The notes beneath the pieces were generated by a model that saw only the letters and a list, made by a program, of their open reading frames with translations, made no database searches and had not been told where the DNA came from. This document shows, piece after piece, positions 17,812 through 24,635 of a stretch of DNA of 24,635 nt. Where the stretch lies: assembly GCA_017861495.1 (NCBI GenBank), contig JAGFXW010000037.1, positions 1-24,635 on the forward strand, in the 5' to 3' direction. A program made the translations under genes and the position numbers. Position 1 is the first letter of the stretch, and every line of letters begins with the position of its first letter. Origin of the DNA: Bacillota bacterium (GTDB lineage: Bacteria > Bacillota_C > Negativicutes > CTSoil-072).

Positions 17812-18573
17812 TTATGATAATACTAATAGTCCGTGCGCCTTCATAAAAAGACCAATTGCCAATACGAAACCAATAATAATAATACAAATACGCAATATTT
17901 TTTCATTGACCCGCTGCAGCGCAAACGCCCCCACCTGCCCACCGGCAATCGAAGCAATCGAAGCCACTGCCACCTGGGTCCAGGCAACTTGACCCGAGAA
18001 AAGAAAAATTAGAACAGCCGACGCGTTCATCACCCCGGCTAATACGTTTTTGGTAGCCCCTGCCTTGCGGACCGCCAGACCGGCGATCGTCAAGGCCGCA
18101 AGCATCAGGATACCAATACCTCCGCCAAAATAGCCGCCATAGATGGCAATCACAAACTGGGCGATCATCGCTCCGACTGGTCCTAACTGCTGCACGCCTT
18201 CTTGCGCTTTACGAAAAAAACTACCCCATATAAAAACAAAAGTAGCAAACAGAACCAACCAGGGAACCAACGCCTCAAACACCGAAACAGGCGTTTTCAA
18301 CAGCAGGATCGCACCAAAGACACCGCCAACCAGACTAATGATAAACAGCGTCTTAAACGATAGCTGTGGTAAATCTGATACATTTTTTCTGCCGGCAAAC
18401 CCCGTCGTAATCTGTCCGGGAAATAAAGCGATCGTCGAAGTAATGTTTGCAGCCCGGGCATCCAACCCCGTAAACATTAACGCCGGAAAAGTAAGGAATG
18501 ACCCACCGCCGGCCAACGCATTTTGAACACCAGCACAAAACGCTGCAATAAAAAGAACTATAAATGTAATCAT
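17812..18573 (-). CDS. TauE/SafE-family membrane permease (second, distinct copy)
   Basis: This protein has about eight membrane segments. It opens MITFIVLFIAAFCAGVQNALAGGGSFLTFPALMFTGLDARAANITSTIALFPG, the first TauE/SafE repeat. The second repeat lies around AIYGGYFGGGIGILMLAALTIAGLAVRKAGATKNVLAGVMNASA, matching the YfcA-like subgroup. The start is uncertain. ATG 18573 fits the family N terminus, but the upstream AGGAT is weak; a TTG two codons earlier is possible, and the open frame continues to 18636. The substrate is unknown. The sequence clearly differs from the convergent permease at 16947-17702, so they are paralogues of different subgroups rather than a recent duplication. Confidence 0.82.
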   Translation of the reverse strand: MITFIVLFIAAFCAGVQNALAGGGSFLTFPALMFTGLDARAANITSTIALFPGQITTGFAGRKNVSDLPQLSFKTLFIISLVGGVFGAILLLKTPVSVFEALVPWLVLFATFVFIWGSFFRKAQEGVQQLGPVGAMIAQFVIAIYGGYFGGGIGILMLAALTIAGLAVRKAGATKNVLAGVMNASAVLIFLFSGQVAWTQVAVASIASIAGGQVGAFALQRVNEKILRICIIIIGFVLAIGLFMKAHGLLVLS

Positions 18574-18932
18574 ATCCAAAAATACACCATATCCTATTCG
18601 TATTTCTTTATCGGTATGGCCGCTTAATGGTTGCAAACAAAGCCAAACCGACAGAAGCCATGTTTATTTGTTTATATTACCATATGTTTGCACAGAATCC
18701 TATGCAAAAAACATTTCTTTTTTTAAACTTCCTGTATAATTTTCGTCTCAGACCATTTTGATACAAGCAGCTTTATGAAGTGGTCGGAGTAGTTAAATAC
18801 ATGGAATTATAACTTCAGCCTGTAAGGCCACCCAATAACCAAGGTGATCTTACAGGCTGTGCAAAGGTGCAGGATGGATAGGTTAGTTCAAAAACTTTCT
18901 GTTACTAATTTTGAATGACAAATAATTTGATC
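18574..18932. other. 359-nt intergenic region with inverted repeats, no gene recognised
   Basis: Upstream of the minus-strand permease lies an inverted repeat TTTGCA-N10-TGCAAA (18687-18708) that may be an operator. A plus-strand TATAAT at about 18735 has only a weak -35 region. Beyond it, GACCATTT (18751-18758) can pair with AAGTGGTC (18778-18785, one G-U), and a second hairpin lies at 18816-18859. No open frame with a ribosome binding site is present. A small structured RNA or an mRNA 3' element of the malic enzyme transcript is possible but not shown. Confidence 0.45.
18816..18859. repeat. 11-bp perfect stem downstream of malic enzyme
   Basis: CAGCCTGTAAG (18816-18826) is exactly complementary to CTTACAGGCTG (18849-18859), with an additional inner CACC/GGTG pairing across a 2x2 internal loop. 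No T-run follows in either direction, so a classical terminator call is weak. It may protect or end the malic enzyme mRNA, whose stop lies 74 nt upstream on the minus strand. Confidence 0.6.
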
Positions 18933-20177
18933 TTATATGGCCCTTTTCCCGGATTTCAAATGAGTGCGGCCAGCAGTTCTTACTCGTATCTGTTCAGGAT
19001 CAACTTGAATTCTTGCCACACCTGTTTCCATTGCTGCACGAGCCACAGCAGCAGCCACTGCCGGGGCGACTCTTGGATCAAACGCATCCGGCACAATATA
19101 ATCTTCTCTCAATTCGTTTTTAGCAATTAAATCAGCGATTGCATACGCTGCAGCAATTTTCATTTCCTCATTAATTTGACGGGCTCTTACGTCAATAGCA
19201 CCGCGGAAAACGCCGGGAAAAACAGTTACATTATTGACCTGATTTGGCGCATCCGATCGTCCCGTTCCTGCAACTTTGGCTCCGGCAGCTTTAGCTTCCG
19301 CATAACTTATTTCCGGTTCAGGATTAGCCATAGCGATAACAATGGCGTCAGTGTTCATGGATCGGATGATCTCTTTCGAGAAGGCACCCGCAACCGAAAT
19401 GCCAATAAGGACGTCGGCTCCTTGCGCAATATCTTTCAGGCTTCCGCGTTGTCTGTGGACATTTGTCGTTTTCATTAACTGCTCCTGAATGCGGTTCAGC
19501 CCGGATAATCCGTTGTATAAAGCTCCATTGACATCTACCACAATAAGATTTTTCGCTCCAGCATTAACAAGCAAACGTGCAATGGCAGTTCCCGCAGCCC
19601 CTGCCCCGTTCACAATGATTTTTGCGGTTGCTAACTCTTTTTTCACCAATCGCAATGCATTGATAATTGCTGATAAGGCAGCTATAGCCGTGCCATGTTG
19701 ATCATCATGGAATACAGGGATGTCCATCTGAGCTTTCAATGCCTCCTCAATATCATAACATTTGGGAGACGATATATCTTCCAGGTTAATTCCTGCGAAT
19801 GTCGGTTGAAGTAGTCTTACCGCCTCAATAATTTTTACAGGATCCTTTGTATCCAGGCAAATCGGAACAGCATCAACATCACCAAACACTTTGAATAGAA
19901 CCGCTTTCCCTTCCATTACAGGCATTGCCGCTTCCGGCCCAATATCCCCCAGCCCAAGCACTCTGGTACCATCACTTACAACCGCCACCATATTGCCCCG
20001 GCAAGTGTATTCAAACGATAAATCTTTATTCTCTTTAATGGCTTTGCAAGGTTCCGCCACTCCAGGCGTGTACGCCAGACTTAAGTCTCGGCCGTTTGCA
20101 AGCGGCACTTTACTGACCACCGCTAATTTCCCTTGATATTTTTTATGCATTTGCATTGCTTCTGATTTAATATTCAT
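18933..20177 (-). CDS. Malic enzyme (malate dehydrogenase, oxaloacetate-decarboxylating)
   Basis: This enzyme converts L-malate to pyruvate and CO2 with reduction of NAD(P)+. The 414-residue protein is of the compact bacterial type. It shows [14 protein letters not shown] near residue 40, the [31 protein letters not shown] block, the metal-binding [13 protein letters not shown] and the nucleotide-binding [14 protein letters not shown]. The cofactor preference is not decidable here. I chose ATG 20177 (MNIKSEAM) because GGAG is 7 nt upstream; an ATG two codons earlier is too close to it. It starts 24 nt after the symporter gene and is surely co-transcribed, giving uptake plus first catabolic step. 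The tail after EQIRVRT is basic ([14 protein letters not shown]) and longer than usual. Confidence 0.95.
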   Translation of the reverse strand: MNIKSEAMQMHKKYQGKLAVVSKVPLANGRDLSLAYTPGVAEPCKAIKENKDLSFEYTCRGNMVAVVSDGTRVLGLGDIGPEAAMPVMEGKAVLFKVFGDVDAVPICLDTKDPVKIIEAVRLLQPTFAGINLEDISSPKCYDIEEALKAQMDIPVFHDDQHGTAIAALSAIINALRLVKKELATAKIIVNGAGAAGTAIARLLVNAGAKNLIVVDVNGALYNGLSGLNRIQEQLMKTTNVHRQRGSLKDIAQGADVLIGISVAGAFSKEIIRSMNTDAIVIAMANPEPEISYAEAKAAGAKVAGTGRSDAPNQVNNVTVFPGVFRGAIDVRARQINEEMKIAAAYAIADLIAKNELREDYIVPDAFDPRVAPAVAAAVARAAMETGVARIQVDPEQIRVRTAGRTHLKSGKRAI

Positions 20178-20201
20178 ATTCATACTCCTTCTCAAAGTTA
20201 T

Positions 20202-21551
20202 TTACAAAGACATTTTCATTAATATCGTAGCCATTACGATCATTAATGCGCCGCCGATCCTGGTTGATATTTGCGCAAATGGCATTAACTCCATACGGTT
20301 GGCTGCAGACAAAATAGCAACGTCGCCGGTTCCGCCCAGACCGCTGTGACAACCGGTTACGATAGCGGATTCAATCGGATACATGTTTAAATATTTGCCA
20401 ATAAAAAATCCGGAAGATATCATCGCCAAAACGGTCGATGCGCAGATCGCGATATAGGCAGGATCCGTTAGAACCAGAACAACATCTTTCCATGGAGTAA
20501 ATAGAACACCTAATCCCACCAATAATGGCCATGTAAGACTTGCGGAAATGAAACGGTACATATGGTAAGCACCCTGTTCCATTCTTGCCGGCATAAGATT
20601 TGAGTATTTAACAATGGCCGCCGAAAAAATCATGATAATGGCGCCTGGAATTCCAATAAAGCCTTCGGAAAACTTGCCCCAAATAAAGAAGCTGCAAGCA
20701 ATCAGCAATCCTGCCCCCATCAGAGGAAACTCGATCGGTTTATCCGTGCTTTTTGCCGTTAAAAGTTCTTTATCGCCTCCAGTCCGTACCAACACCCCAT
20801 TGCCACTCAGTTCAGGCCGTTTTTCTCCCAAGCGTTTCAGGTATCCCGCAACCATTATGGCAACAATATTCCCTATCATCGCGGCCGGAATTAGTTGTGG
20901 AATAAATGTTTCCTGAGCTTTCCCAAGGATTTCAGAATAAGCGATAGAGAGAGGAATAATCCCTTCGCCAATTCCGCCTCCTATAATTGGGATAATGATA
21001 TAAAAGAATGTTCGATGCATACTGTAGCCAAACAGCGAACCTACAAGCAACCCTGCTGTAATTGCTGCAACGGTTCCAACAACAAGCGGGATAAACATGC
21101 GTATGAAGCCCTGAACCAGAACTTTTCTATCCATACCGAGAATGCTGCCTGCCACCAAACAAGAAATATATAAATACAGAAAATTAGACCCTTTCATTAA
21201 CGCTGTGATGGATTTTAACGCAGCAGGATTAATCAAATTATAGAAAATCATTATGGAAGGAACAAATATGGATAAAATTGCCGGACCACCAATGTCCTTT
21301 AAAATTGGAACCTTTTGTCCAACGTCTCCCAAAAAAATACCCATAATCATGATGACGGCGAACCCGCCTATCATGTCAGCCGGCAACTTCCCATAAATAG
21401 ACGCGGCATAGATAATCAGTGCCAGCAATAAGTATAGCGGAAGAGGAATTACCCCAACTTTTAAACTTAATACTTTCGTGAACCTATTTTCCGCCATCTG
21501 TCCTGGTACTTGCAGTTCATTCAACTCTTGACTACTCGTTTGACTATTCAT
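20202..21551 (-). CDS. 2-hydroxycarboxylate:cation symporter (CitS/MaeN family)
   Basis: Members of the 2HCT family import malate, citrate or lactate-type acids with Na+ or H+. The 449-residue protein has a hydrophilic N-terminal tail (about 1-30) and about 11 membrane segments. It carries the two signature re-entrant GGxG loops, PIIGGGIGEGIIPLS (about 189-202) and CHSGLGGTGDVAILSAANRM (about 401-420), followed by the conserved Arg of ISTRIGGA near 431. The pairing with malic enzyme favours malate as substrate (MaeN-like); citrate is less likely without citrate lyase genes. The ATG at 21551 has AGGAGG upstream. It is the first gene of the operon and probably regulated by the adjacent two-component system. 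Confidence 0.93.
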   Translation of the reverse strand: MNSQTSSQELNELQVPGQMAENRFTKVLSLKVGVIPLPLYLLLALIIYAASIYGKLPADMIGGFAVIMIMGIFLGDVGQKVPILKDIGGPAILSIFVPSIMIFYNLINPAALKSITALMKGSNFLYLYISCLVAGSILGMDRKVLVQGFIRMFIPLVVGTVAAITAGLLVGSLFGYSMHRTFFYIIIPIIGGGIGEGIIPLSIAYSEILGKAQETFIPQLIPAAMIGNIVAIMVAGYLKRLGEKRPELSGNGVLVRTGGDKELLTAKSTDKPIEFPLMGAGLLIACSFFIWGKFSEGFIGIPGAIIMIFSAAIVKYSNLMPARMEQGAYHMYRFISASLTWPLLVGLGVLFTPWKDVVLVLTDPAYIAICASTVLAMISSGFFIGKYLNMYPIESAIVTGCHSGLGGTGDVAILSAANRMELMPFAQISTRIGGALMIVMATILMKMSL

Positions 21552-21645
21552 GGATACACCTCCTGCTTATTTGATTTTCATACTAAACTATCCAGGAAAA
21601 AATGAAAATATTATGCAATTTAGTTAAGCATTTAGTAAGTAAAGT

Positions 21646-21674
21646 AAGTAAAAAACCAGCCTTTCGGCTGGTTT
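21646..21674 (-). terminator. Intrinsic terminator of the kinase-regulator operon
   Basis: AAACCAGCC (21653-21661) pairs with GGCTGGTTT (21666-21674) around TTTC. On the minus strand the stem is followed by a T-run and ACTTAC. It lies nearly 200 nt after the regulator stop, with a repeat in between, which is unusual. Confidence 0.85.
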
Positions 21675-21873
21675 AAGGCTGTTGAAAAAGGCCAATCTGC
21701 GTTGTCACAGCTACGTTTGCTCGCTTACGTACAAAAAGCACGCTGCGCTTCACAAGCCTTGCCGTTTCTAGCATCTTGACCTTTTTGAACAGCCTTTATT
21801 ATTCTTTAGAAAAGAGGATAAGGCTTATCAAATACTTTGTCTACGCTCTGAAATCTCCCTTTCGGCTGGTTTA
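21660..21873. repeat. 16-bp direct repeat flanking the inserted segment
   Basis: CCTTTCGGCTGGTTTA occurs at 21660-21675 and again at 21858-21873, 198 bp apart. The right copy includes the stop codon of the response regulator. The left copy is half of the terminator hairpin. The segment between (21676-21857) contains the palindromic repeat. Confidence 0.85.
21675..21796. repeat. MITE-like imperfect palindrome (122 bp)
   Basis: The ends are AAGGCTGTTGAAAAAGGCCA at 21675 onward and, on the other strand from 21796, AAGGCTGTTCAAAAAGGTCA, giving terminal inverted repeats of about 20 bp with two mismatches. Pairing continues more weakly inward, with GC-rich TCGCTTACGTAC and GCACGCTGCG near the centre. 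There is no open reading frame. Size, terminal repeats and position after a gene suggest a non-autonomous mobile repeat or a dispersed palindromic element. One copy is visible in this window. Confidence 0.7.
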
Positions 21874-22575
21874 CAGGTAACGCTTGATTATGCTGTTTTC
21901 GGAGTTGACGCACCGATACTTGTAGACGGGTCTACCTACAGTCCCATAAATAATCTCCATGTCCAACACACCAATCTGCTTTAAAAAATCAAGATATTTA
22001 CGCATTGACACACGCGAAATACCGGCTTTCTTTGCCATTTCTTCAGTAGTAAAGGTTTGTCCTTGCATAGAACGTATAATTTCCCAAATAAATTTAAGCG
22101 TGTCACGGCACAAACCCTTGATTAATTCTGCTGGCACTTGTTGTTCTCTGCCTAATATGCGCCGATCCAAGTCTTCCTGGCTCATAACCTGCCGGTTACG
22201 CATAAATAGTGTCTGACTACGATAATCAGAAAGCGCAGCGTTTAGCCGTTCAAATTCAAACGGCTTTATCAAATAATCGACCACACCACTACGCAGAACT
22301 TTTTTAATCGTATGCATATCACTAGCTGCCGAAACAACAATCACATCAACGTCCTGTCCTTTTTCCCTGATCTGATTCAATAACTCCAACCCATTCATCC
22401 CCGGCATAAATATATCCAGCAAAATAAGGTCAATTTTATATTTTTCGAGTAAACTAAGGGCCTCATTCGCCGTACGAGCCATGGCAATTAATTGAAACCC
22501 TTCAATCTGTTCTAAATAGCGGCGGTTCAATTCCGCGACCATTGGATCGTCTTCTACAATTAGTACTTTAATCAT
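21871..22575 (-). CDS. Response regulator, CitB/DcuR/MalR family
   Basis: The 234-residue protein has an N-terminal receiver domain (1-120) with the acidic pocket E8-D9-D10, phosphoacceptor D54 in LILLDIFMPGMNG, and K104 in YLIKPFEF. After a linker, a C-terminal helix-turn-helix (about 175-205, TFTTEEMAKKAGISRVSMRKYLDFLKQIGVL) has the arrangement of the CitB/DcuR class. Such regulators control C4-dicarboxylate or citrate uptake genes with a CitA/DcuS kinase. Its ATG overlaps the kinase stop by 4 nt (ATGA). The likely target is the adjacent symporter-malic enzyme operon. The gene runs up to the 16-bp direct repeat, so its last codon and stop lie at the edge of a probable insertion. Confidence 0.94.
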   Translation of the reverse strand: MIKVLIVEDDPMVAELNRRYLEQIEGFQLIAMARTANEALSLLEKYKIDLILLDIFMPGMNGLELLNQIREKGQDVDVIVVSAASDMHTIKKVLRSGVVDYLIKPFEFERLNAALSDYRSQTLFMRNRQVMSQEDLDRRILGREQQVPAELIKGLCRDTLKFIWEIIRSMQGQTFTTEEMAKKAGISRVSMRKYLDFLKQIGVLDMEIIYGTVGRPVYKYRCVNSENSIIKRYL

Positions 22576-24179
22576 ACATCATCACCTTTGCTTCGGTAAG
22601 GTATGCGCACGGAAAACCGGGTACCCTGTCCCGCCTCCGAAAAAACCTCGATCGTTCCGTCAATCCGTTTCAAACTGCGTTGAACCAAAAACAACCCCAG
22701 CCCACGGTTTCCATCCTTAGTTGAATATCCTTTATCGAATAAATATTTATTCTGTTCTTTTGTAATCCCCGGCCCGGTATCACTCACCGTTAAATATAAA
22801 ACTCCCCCATCATACCTACAGTCGATACCAACACGTTTTACCGGTGAATTAGCAACTGCATCCAATGAATTGGCAACGAGGTTTCCTATTATTGTGACTA
22901 ATTCATGGATTAGCTCCGCATCTTCAACCTCAGGCAAATAGCTTCCGTCTGAAAGGACTAAATCCACACCCACTTCCCGGGCATGGCTAAGCTCACCCAA
23001 CAAAAAGCCCGCTAATATTGGATCTTTAACACGCCGCACTATATATCCAACTTCTTTCTGATATTGATGGGCAATCCCATTGATATAGTCAGCCAGCTGA
23101 TCATAGCTTTTTAAGCGTACCAAGCCGAGAATAACATGCATTTTATTCATAAACTCGTGTGTTTGAGCCCTAAGCGCTTCGGCATAATTTCGAACGCCGG
23201 TAAGCTGTTCTGCAAGTTGCCTCAATTCTGTTTTATCGCGAAATGTGGCGACAGCTCCCACTATCTCATTGTGAACACAGACAGGAACGCGATTGGTCAA
23301 TAATGTTATACCCTGTAAATCTTGATCTTGGTCTAATTCCGCATTACCTGTTTTTAACACATCTTGCAACCGTGTATTCGGTATGAACGATTCGACATTT
23401 TTCCCAATAGGATCTCCTTCAATTCCCGCTTGCTGCAGCAGCCGAACTGCCTCATCGTTCACAAGCGTAATGTTCGCGTTCCGGTCCACTGCGATGATCC
23501 CTTCGCGTACAGATAGAAGCATCGCGCTGCGCTCTTCTAACAGTTTAGCAATTGCAATAGGCTCTAACCCGAACAACGTCTTTTTTACGCTCTGTGCCAA
23601 TAAAACTGCACCAAGGATCCCAACCAGCAATCCGAAAACAACAGCATAATAAATAAACTTTCTGCTTTGATCTACGGCCTGTTGTACACTGTCAAGCAAA
23701 ATGCCAACTGAAACAGCGCCCACCTGTTTTCCATCCCCGGTCACTATCGGTGCAAAAGCCCGTAAAGAAGGCCCCAGCGTCCCCGACCCAAAAGAAGTAT
23801 ATTCCCTTCCGGCAAGAGCTTCCGTTTCATCGCCGCCAACAAACTTCTCTCCGATCCTGCTTTCATCCGGATGAGATTTCCGCACACTATTCATATCCAT
23901 AACTACAATAAACTCGACTTTGGTAACATTGCGAATTTCTTCCGCAAAAAGTTGTATTTCGGATTCATCCCGTTGTCCTGACAATGCTTCGATCACAATC
24001 TGTGACCGCGCAACAATTCTGGCTATATCTGTCGCTTTGTCGTCCAACGCCTTCTGCATATTAGCAGAAACATTCGCGCTGATCAATATATTGGTCACAA
24101 GCAAGGCGATTGCAACCACACCGCATACAAGCACTGTGATTTTAGTCCGTAGACCAATAATCGGCAGATGGACCTTCAA
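22572..24179 (-). CDS. Sensor histidine kinase, CitA/DcuS/MalK family
   Basis: This 535-residue membrane kinase is expected to sense an external di- or tricarboxylate. Membrane helices lie at about 13-34 and 175-197. Between them is a periplasmic-type Cache/PASC domain with the family block SHPDESRIGEKFVGGDETEAL (about 102-122) and GTLGPSLRAFAPI. A cytoplasmic PAS domain (about 215-315) follows, then the phosphoacceptor region with H341 in QTHEFMNKMHVILGL. The ATPase domain has the N box NLVANSLDAV (about 433-442), DTGPG (467-471) and GLGL (493-496). The start is TTG at 24179 with AGGGGATGAG upstream; no better start exists. Together with the regulator it resembles B. subtilis MalK-MalR, which controls malate uptake. 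Confidence 0.94.
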   Translation of the reverse strand: MKVHLPIIGLRTKITVLVCGVVAIALLVTNILISANVSANMQKALDDKATDIARIVARSQIVIEALSGQRDESEIQLFAEEIRNVTKVEFIVVMDMNSVRKSHPDESRIGEKFVGGDETEALAGREYTSFGSGTLGPSLRAFAPIVTGDGKQVGAVSVGILLDSVQQAVDQSRKFIYYAVVFGLLVGILGAVLLAQSVKKTLFGLEPIAIAKLLEERSAMLLSVREGIIAVDRNANITLVNDEAVRLLQQAGIEGDPIGKNVESFIPNTRLQDVLKTGNAELDQDQDLQGITLLTNRVPVCVHNEIVGAVATFRDKTELRQLAEQLTGVRNYAEALRAQTHEFMNKMHVILGLVRLKSYDQLADYINGIAHQYQKEVGYIVRRVKDPILAGFLLGELSHAREVGVDLVLSDGSYLPEVEDAELIHELVTIIGNLVANSLDAVANSPVKRVGIDCRYDGGVLYLTVSDTGPGITKEQNKYLFDKGYSTKDGNRGLGLFLVQRSLKRIDGTIEVFSEAGQGTRFSVRIPYRSKGDDV

Positions 24180-24281
24180 AAACTCATCCCCTATCCATAC
24201 TGATTGAGAAAATACGCGTTGCGTGGAATATCACTAAACGAATCTCATTTTCTTGGCAAGGGGTTTTAATTGTAGTATTGT

Positions 24282-24635
24282 TTAATATAAATCCTGAGGC
24301 ATCATGGCAATAGCCCCGCTGGCCAACAAACCTTCCAATACTTTCCCGCAATCTCCGGGGGTCAGTTCAATTCCACGAATTGCATCTTCCAGAACGATTG
24401 TAGTAAAGCCCAGGTTTAAAGCGCCTTCAACAGTATTCTTTACACAATACTCAGTGGCAAGACCGCCAACAAATACCCGTCGAATTCCACGTTCTTGCAA
24501 TAGCGCCAGCAAAGGAGTGTCTTGGAATCCGGAATAAGCATCGAATTCGCGCTTTACACCTTTCGATATAATGTATTTATTATCCGGCGGCAAATATAAT
24601 TCCTTGGGAAACAGCGCGCCGGCGGTATCGGCTAC
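24282..24635 (-). CDS. Nicotinamidase/isochorismatase-family hydrolase (C-terminal part)
   Basis: The open frame runs off the right edge, so the N terminus with the catalytic Asp is not seen; 117 residues are visible. KYIISKGVKREFDAYSGFQDTPLLALLQERGI and VFVGGLATEYCVKNTVEGALNLGF match the cysteine hydrolase family, with the nucleophile in EYC and the cis-peptide region VGGLA. ISKG....DAYSGF is typical of nicotinamidase (PncA-like), which converts nicotinamide to nicotinate in NAD salvage. Other isochorismatase-like amidases cannot be excluded. The stop lies about 100 nt from the kinase start. No terminator is obvious in between. Confidence 0.8.
   Translation of the reverse strand, partial: VADTAGALFPKELYLPPDNKYIISKGVKREFDAYSGFQDTPLLALLQERGIRRVFVGGLATEYCVKNTVEGALNLGFTTIVLEDAIRGIELTPGDCGKVLEGLLASGAIAMMPQDLY

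Larger units (their letters stand above)
21552..21870. other. Intergenic region: symporter promoter side, terminator, palindromic repeat
   Basis: The symporter side (21552-21650) is AT-rich. A weak minus-strand promoter (TTTTCA, 17 bp, TAGTAT ending near 21580) and CAATTTAGTTAAG/CATTTAGTAAG-like direct repeats (about 21616-21640) could bind the response regulator. AGTAAGTAA occurs twice in tandem (21634-21651). Then come the regulator's terminator (21653-21674) and a palindromic repeat (21675-21796). A 62-nt filler follows, up to a second copy of the 16-nt sequence that ends the regulator gene. No gene is present. Confidence 0.55.

Noticed and set aside
21634..21651. Tandem AGTAAGTAA repeat as a CRISPR or iteron
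   Set aside because: There are only two 9-bp units beside a terminator T-run, too few for an array or an origin.
1..24635. Prophage, defence island, biosynthetic cluster, CRISPR, tRNA or rRNA
   Set aside because: No signature genes, repeat arrays or cloverleaf sequences were recognised on either strand.

Overview
This window reads as the chromosome of a Gram-positive-lineage anaerobe (Bacillota). The gene order hemW-hrcA-(chaperonin)-grpE-dnaK-dnaJ-prmA-rsmE-mtaB downstream of lepA, next to rpsT, holA and comEC, is a classic Bacillota neighbourhood. The malate module and protein character would fit Negativicutes/Sporomusaceae, but that narrower placement is inference. Almost all genes lie on the minus strand. 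The exceptions are rpsT and one TauE/SafE permease.

Region 1-261 is gene-poor. It holds an inverted repeat and a short reading frame that may be a transposase remnant. Region 262-9684 is the heat-shock operon, read right to left. A sigma-A promoter and a perfect CIRCE operator (9617-9683) precede hrcA, an archaeal-type (group II/III) chaperonin, grpE, dnaK, a damaged dnaJ, prmA, rsmE and a frameshifted mtaB. The chaperonin is the most distinctive gene here. It is a thermosome-like chaperonin placed inside the bacterial Hsp70 operon, an arrangement already known from some Bacillota such as Carboxydothermus. Three genes in this 10.5-kb block carry lesions: mtaB (+1 frameshift), dnaJ (about 65 nt missing at the 5' end) and hemW (about 80 nt missing in the radical-SAM motif). 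This means either assembly or sequencing errors or real gene decay.

Region 9697-12567 holds hemW (damaged) and lepA, transcribed from a good promoter that diverges from rpsT. Region 12702-13176 holds rpsT with its own promoter and terminator, then the terminator of the opposing comEC-holA unit. Region 13209-16684 is comEC-holA, overlapping by 4 nt. Region 16947-18573 carries two unrelated TauE/SafE-type permeases that converge on a shared hairpin terminator.

Region 18933-24179 is a malate or related dicarboxylate module: malic enzyme, a 2-hydroxycarboxylate:cation symporter of the CitS/MaeN family, and a CitA/DcuS-type sensor kinase with a CitB/DcuR-type response regulator. The likely logic is that the kinase senses an external C4-dicarboxylate or citrate, the regulator turns on the symporter-malic enzyme operon, and malic enzyme oxidatively decarboxylates malate to pyruvate. 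Between the two operons is a palindromic MITE-like repeat and a 16-bp direct duplication that seems to have separated the regulator gene from its terminator. The right edge cuts through a nicotinamidase/isochorismatase-family gene.

I found no CRISPR array, tRNA, rRNA, defence island, prophage or biosynthetic cluster. No clearly undescribed multi-gene system is visible. The points most worth following are the chaperonin-containing operon, the three gene lesions, the 24-bp perfect palindrome between dnaK and dnaJ, and the repeat insertion behind the regulator.
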